Positions 62,758 to 64,000 of a stretch of 64,000 nucleotides of DNA are shown here, in pieces (within the stretch, counting starts at the first letter, position 1; the number at the start of each line of letters is the position of its first letter). The stretch is from Bacteroides mediterraneensis (GTDB lineage: Bacteria > Bacteroidota > Bacteroidia > Bacteroidales > Bacteroidaceae). Below the pieces are notes generated by a model, which was not told the origin of the DNA, did no database searches, and saw nothing but the letters and a program-made list of their open reading frames with translations. The stretch lies in assembly GCF_900128455.1 (NCBI RefSeq), contig NZ_LT635783.1, positions 720,322 through 784,321 on the forward strand, written 5' to 3'. The position numbers and the translations under genes are program-made.

Positions 62758-63159
62758 ATGGAAGAATTAATGATTGTTGCCAATGTGGCCATTGTATTTG
62801 GAGTGATTTATAAACTGTTTGAACTGTTTGCTGGAAGAAGAGAACGGATGATGCTGATTGAGAAATTGGGAGATAAGCTGACGCCGGAAACCTTTAAGCA
62901 GGGTATTGTGTATCGGCCCAGTTTGTTCTCTTTTGGTGGACTACGAGTAGGATGTCTGCTGTTAGGGATAGGTGTAGGGTTGTTGATTGGATATGGTCTG
63001 GTATATGCCACTCAGCCGGAATATTTTATGGAAGATCCGAGCCGGGCAGTAGAGTATACGGTTTCCGTTATTTACAGCGCCAGTGTGTTGCTGGGAGGAG
63101 GTTTAGGTCTGGTCATTTCTTATTTGATTGAAAAGAAGCAGCTGGACAAGGAGAAATAA
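62758..63159 (+). CDS. Small membrane protein (DUF6249-like), ECF-regulated
   Basis: The 133-residue inner-membrane protein has three predicted helices (about 4-22, 62-84 and 100-123) and a charged loop after the first (FAGRRERMMLIEKLGDKLTPETFKQG). It resembles DUF6249, a family of unknown function that often lies beside ECF sigma genes in Bacteroidetes. It diverges from the sigma gene and shares an identical promoter motif, so it is probably a direct target. It may modulate the envelope or the anti-sigma partner. Function unknown. Confidence 0.75.
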   Translation: MEELMIVANVAIVFGVIYKLFELFAGRRERMMLIEKLGDKLTPETFKQGIVYRPSLFSFGGLRVGCLLLGIGVGLLIGYGLVYATQPEYFMEDPSRAVEYTVSVIYSASVLLGGGLGLVISYLIEKKQLDKEK

Positions 63160-63180
63160 AAGTTTATTTTACTCTCGGAC

Positions 63181-63222
63181 AAAGCGGTTTGATACGGATT
63201 TAAGGTGTCAAATCGCTTTTTT
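63181..63222 (+). terminator. Terminator after the DUF6249-like gene
   Basis: AAAGCG-G-TTTGA-T-AC (63181-63195) pairs with GT-G-TCAAA-T-CGCTTT (63205-63220), with a few more T after it. Confidence 0.8.
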
Positions 63223-63347
63223 ATGGTATGATTTACCTTAAATATGTGTATTTATTCTTTATTTATCCAAACAAATGCAATATTTTGAACCCAGATAGGA
63301 TATTCTTTGTAATTTTACTGAGAGGTAAATTATGGAGATTTTGGGTT

Positions 63348-63761
63348 ATGAAATGGAATTACATGGCAGGAGTGGTATGTGCTTTCATGCTGTTTGCAGG
63401 TCAGGTACATGCACAAGTGGAAGGAACGGATTCGCTTCAGATGGTGATGTACCATGATGAGGCGAATGAATTGAAGGAAATTCTAATCTGTCCGCCGGTA
63501 TTTTGTTCTTTGCCCGACGGAAAGCGCGTGAAGATGAAAATCTGTAACGACGGAGAAGAAACGGTGCGGAAAGTCTCGTTTTGCCTGTTTTATAAGAAGA
63601 AAAGGGTCTGTAAGGTCCGTCTGCCGCACATGCAGAAAGGAGCAACCTATGAGTTTGCGGTGAATATCCACGAAAAGCTGTCGCGGAAAGACCGGGAGAG
63701 TCTGGAGTTCGAATTGAAAAAAGGCCGATGCTATCGAATGTATAAGCTTCCGTCTTATTAG
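63348..63761 (+). CDS. Small secreted protein, function unknown
   Basis: I start it at the ATG at 63348, which begins a signal peptide (MKWNYMAGVVCAFMLFAGQVHAQ), giving 137 residues; the frame is open from 63228 but hydrophobic and unlike a signal. The mature part holds several Cys (EILICPPVFCSLPDGKRVKMKICNDG and SFCLFYKKKRVCKVRL) and many Lys and Arg. A beta-sandwich is plausible, since ICNDGEETVRKVSFCLFYKKKRV resembles an Ig-like strand pair. I do not recognise the family. No clear promoter was found upstream. Confidence 0.6.
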   Translation: MKWNYMAGVVCAFMLFAGQVHAQVEGTDSLQMVMYHDEANELKEILICPPVFCSLPDGKRVKMKICNDGEETVRKVSFCLFYKKKRVCKVRLPHMQKGATYEFAVNIHEKLSRKDRESLEFELKKGRCYRMYKLPSY

Positions 63762-63875
63762 AGTGAGGATGGTTCTGCACTTTTTTAGCTTTGCTTCTTC
63801 ACTTGTTAAGAGATTTAATCAAAGAGTAGGAGGTAGTTAATGTATGTTGTAAAACATTCTTTTTTACTCTCAGGC

Positions 63876-63906
63876 TTTGCCGTTCCAAATAAAATAAATA
63901 ATTTTG
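63876..63906 (+). promoter_or_regulatory. Bacteroides-type promoter near the right edge
   Basis: TTTG (63876-63879), 19 bases, then TAATTTTG (63899-63906), an exact consensus. Transcription should start near 63913 and reach a terminator about 60 bases later. Confidence 0.75.
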
Positions 63907-63949
63907 CACTGTGTTTTTCATAGTATTAGATTTAAGGTTAACAAAGGTT

Positions 63950-63974
63950 GGAGTTCAGCGGAACTCCTTTTTTT
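63950..63974 (+). terminator. Terminator hairpin about 40 bases after the last promoter
   Basis: GGAGTTC (63950-63956) pairs with GAACTCC (63961-63967) around a short loop, followed by seven T. An ATG starts at once after the T run. Confidence 0.8.
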
Positions 63975-64000
63975 ATGTCCGTACGTCTGGACCTGAAAAA
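63975..64000 (+). CDS. Possible start of a gene cut by the window edge
   Basis: The ATG at 63975 opens a frame that reads MSVRLDLK to the end of the window. It lies directly after the terminator T run. Too short to identify; it may be chance, with the real start further on. Confidence 0.3.

Noticed and set aside
62625..62792. Extended N-terminus for the ECF sigma factor
   Set aside because: The extension would cross its own promoter and the divergent promoter; the shorter start has a good upstream AAAAGG and family length.

Overview
The window reads as chromosome of a gut Bacteroidales bacterium, most likely Bacteroides or Phocaeicola. The evidence is tandem SusC/SusD pairs, a hybrid two-component regulator, lipoproteins with acidic residues after the lipid cysteine, repeated Bacteroides-type promoters (TTTG, about 20 bp, TAnnTTTG) and weak Shine-Dalgarno sites. 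The species cannot be fixed from the sequence alone. No rRNA, tRNA, insertion sequence or CRISPR array was found.

Layout. 0.1-1.4 kb: two secreted outer-membrane beta-barrel proteins. 1.4-7.3 kb: an esterase-TolC-HlyD-MFS efflux operon with a divergent AraC regulator. 7.3-13.3 kb: manA, a TonB-dependent receptor with a beta-helix-like lipoprotein, and yaaA. 13.4-19.9 kb: a TlpA-like thioredoxin, carB, trpS and murF. An unusual 22-bp tandem array of palindromes lies between the thioredoxin gene and carB.

20.1-41.1 kb is a polysaccharide utilisation locus. It holds a BNR_4-type beta-propeller protein, a GH105-DUF2264 fusion, two SusC/SusD pairs, a discoidin-domain surface lipoprotein, a GH16 enzyme, a GH43 enzyme of the exo-beta-1,3-galactanase type, and a hybrid two-component sensor. 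Together these best fit breakdown of type II arabinogalactan (arabinogalactan protein). Everything from about 23.7 kb to 41.3 kb is visibly AT-richer than its flanks.

41.3-46.9 kb: asd, then an operon of a CPA2 antiporter with a universal-stress domain, TcdA, a LolD-type ATPase and a CvfB-like S1 protein. 47-49.9 kb: a Pro/Arg-rich secreted protein, then an AAA ATPase-DUF4435 pair with the same two families as the PARIS anti-phage system (AriA/AriB). 50-57.9 kb: an SF1 helicase, an AspT-family transporter, a 21-bp palindromic array, an AAA/PD-(D/E)XK protein, a hotdog thioesterase, an MscS channel and a TlpA-like lipoprotein. 57.9-61.6 kb: etfB-etfA-acyl-CoA dehydrogenase. 61.7-63.2 kb: an ECF sigma factor and a candidate anti-sigma protein, divergent from a DUF6249-like membrane protein. 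Both directions carry the same TGTAAC-N16-CGTC promoter, which implies self-activation. The window ends with a small secreted protein and a promoter-leader-terminator unit just before its edge.

The items most worth following up are the two period-21/22 palindrome arrays, the mirrored ECF promoters, the PARIS-like gene pair and the candidate arabinogalactan locus.
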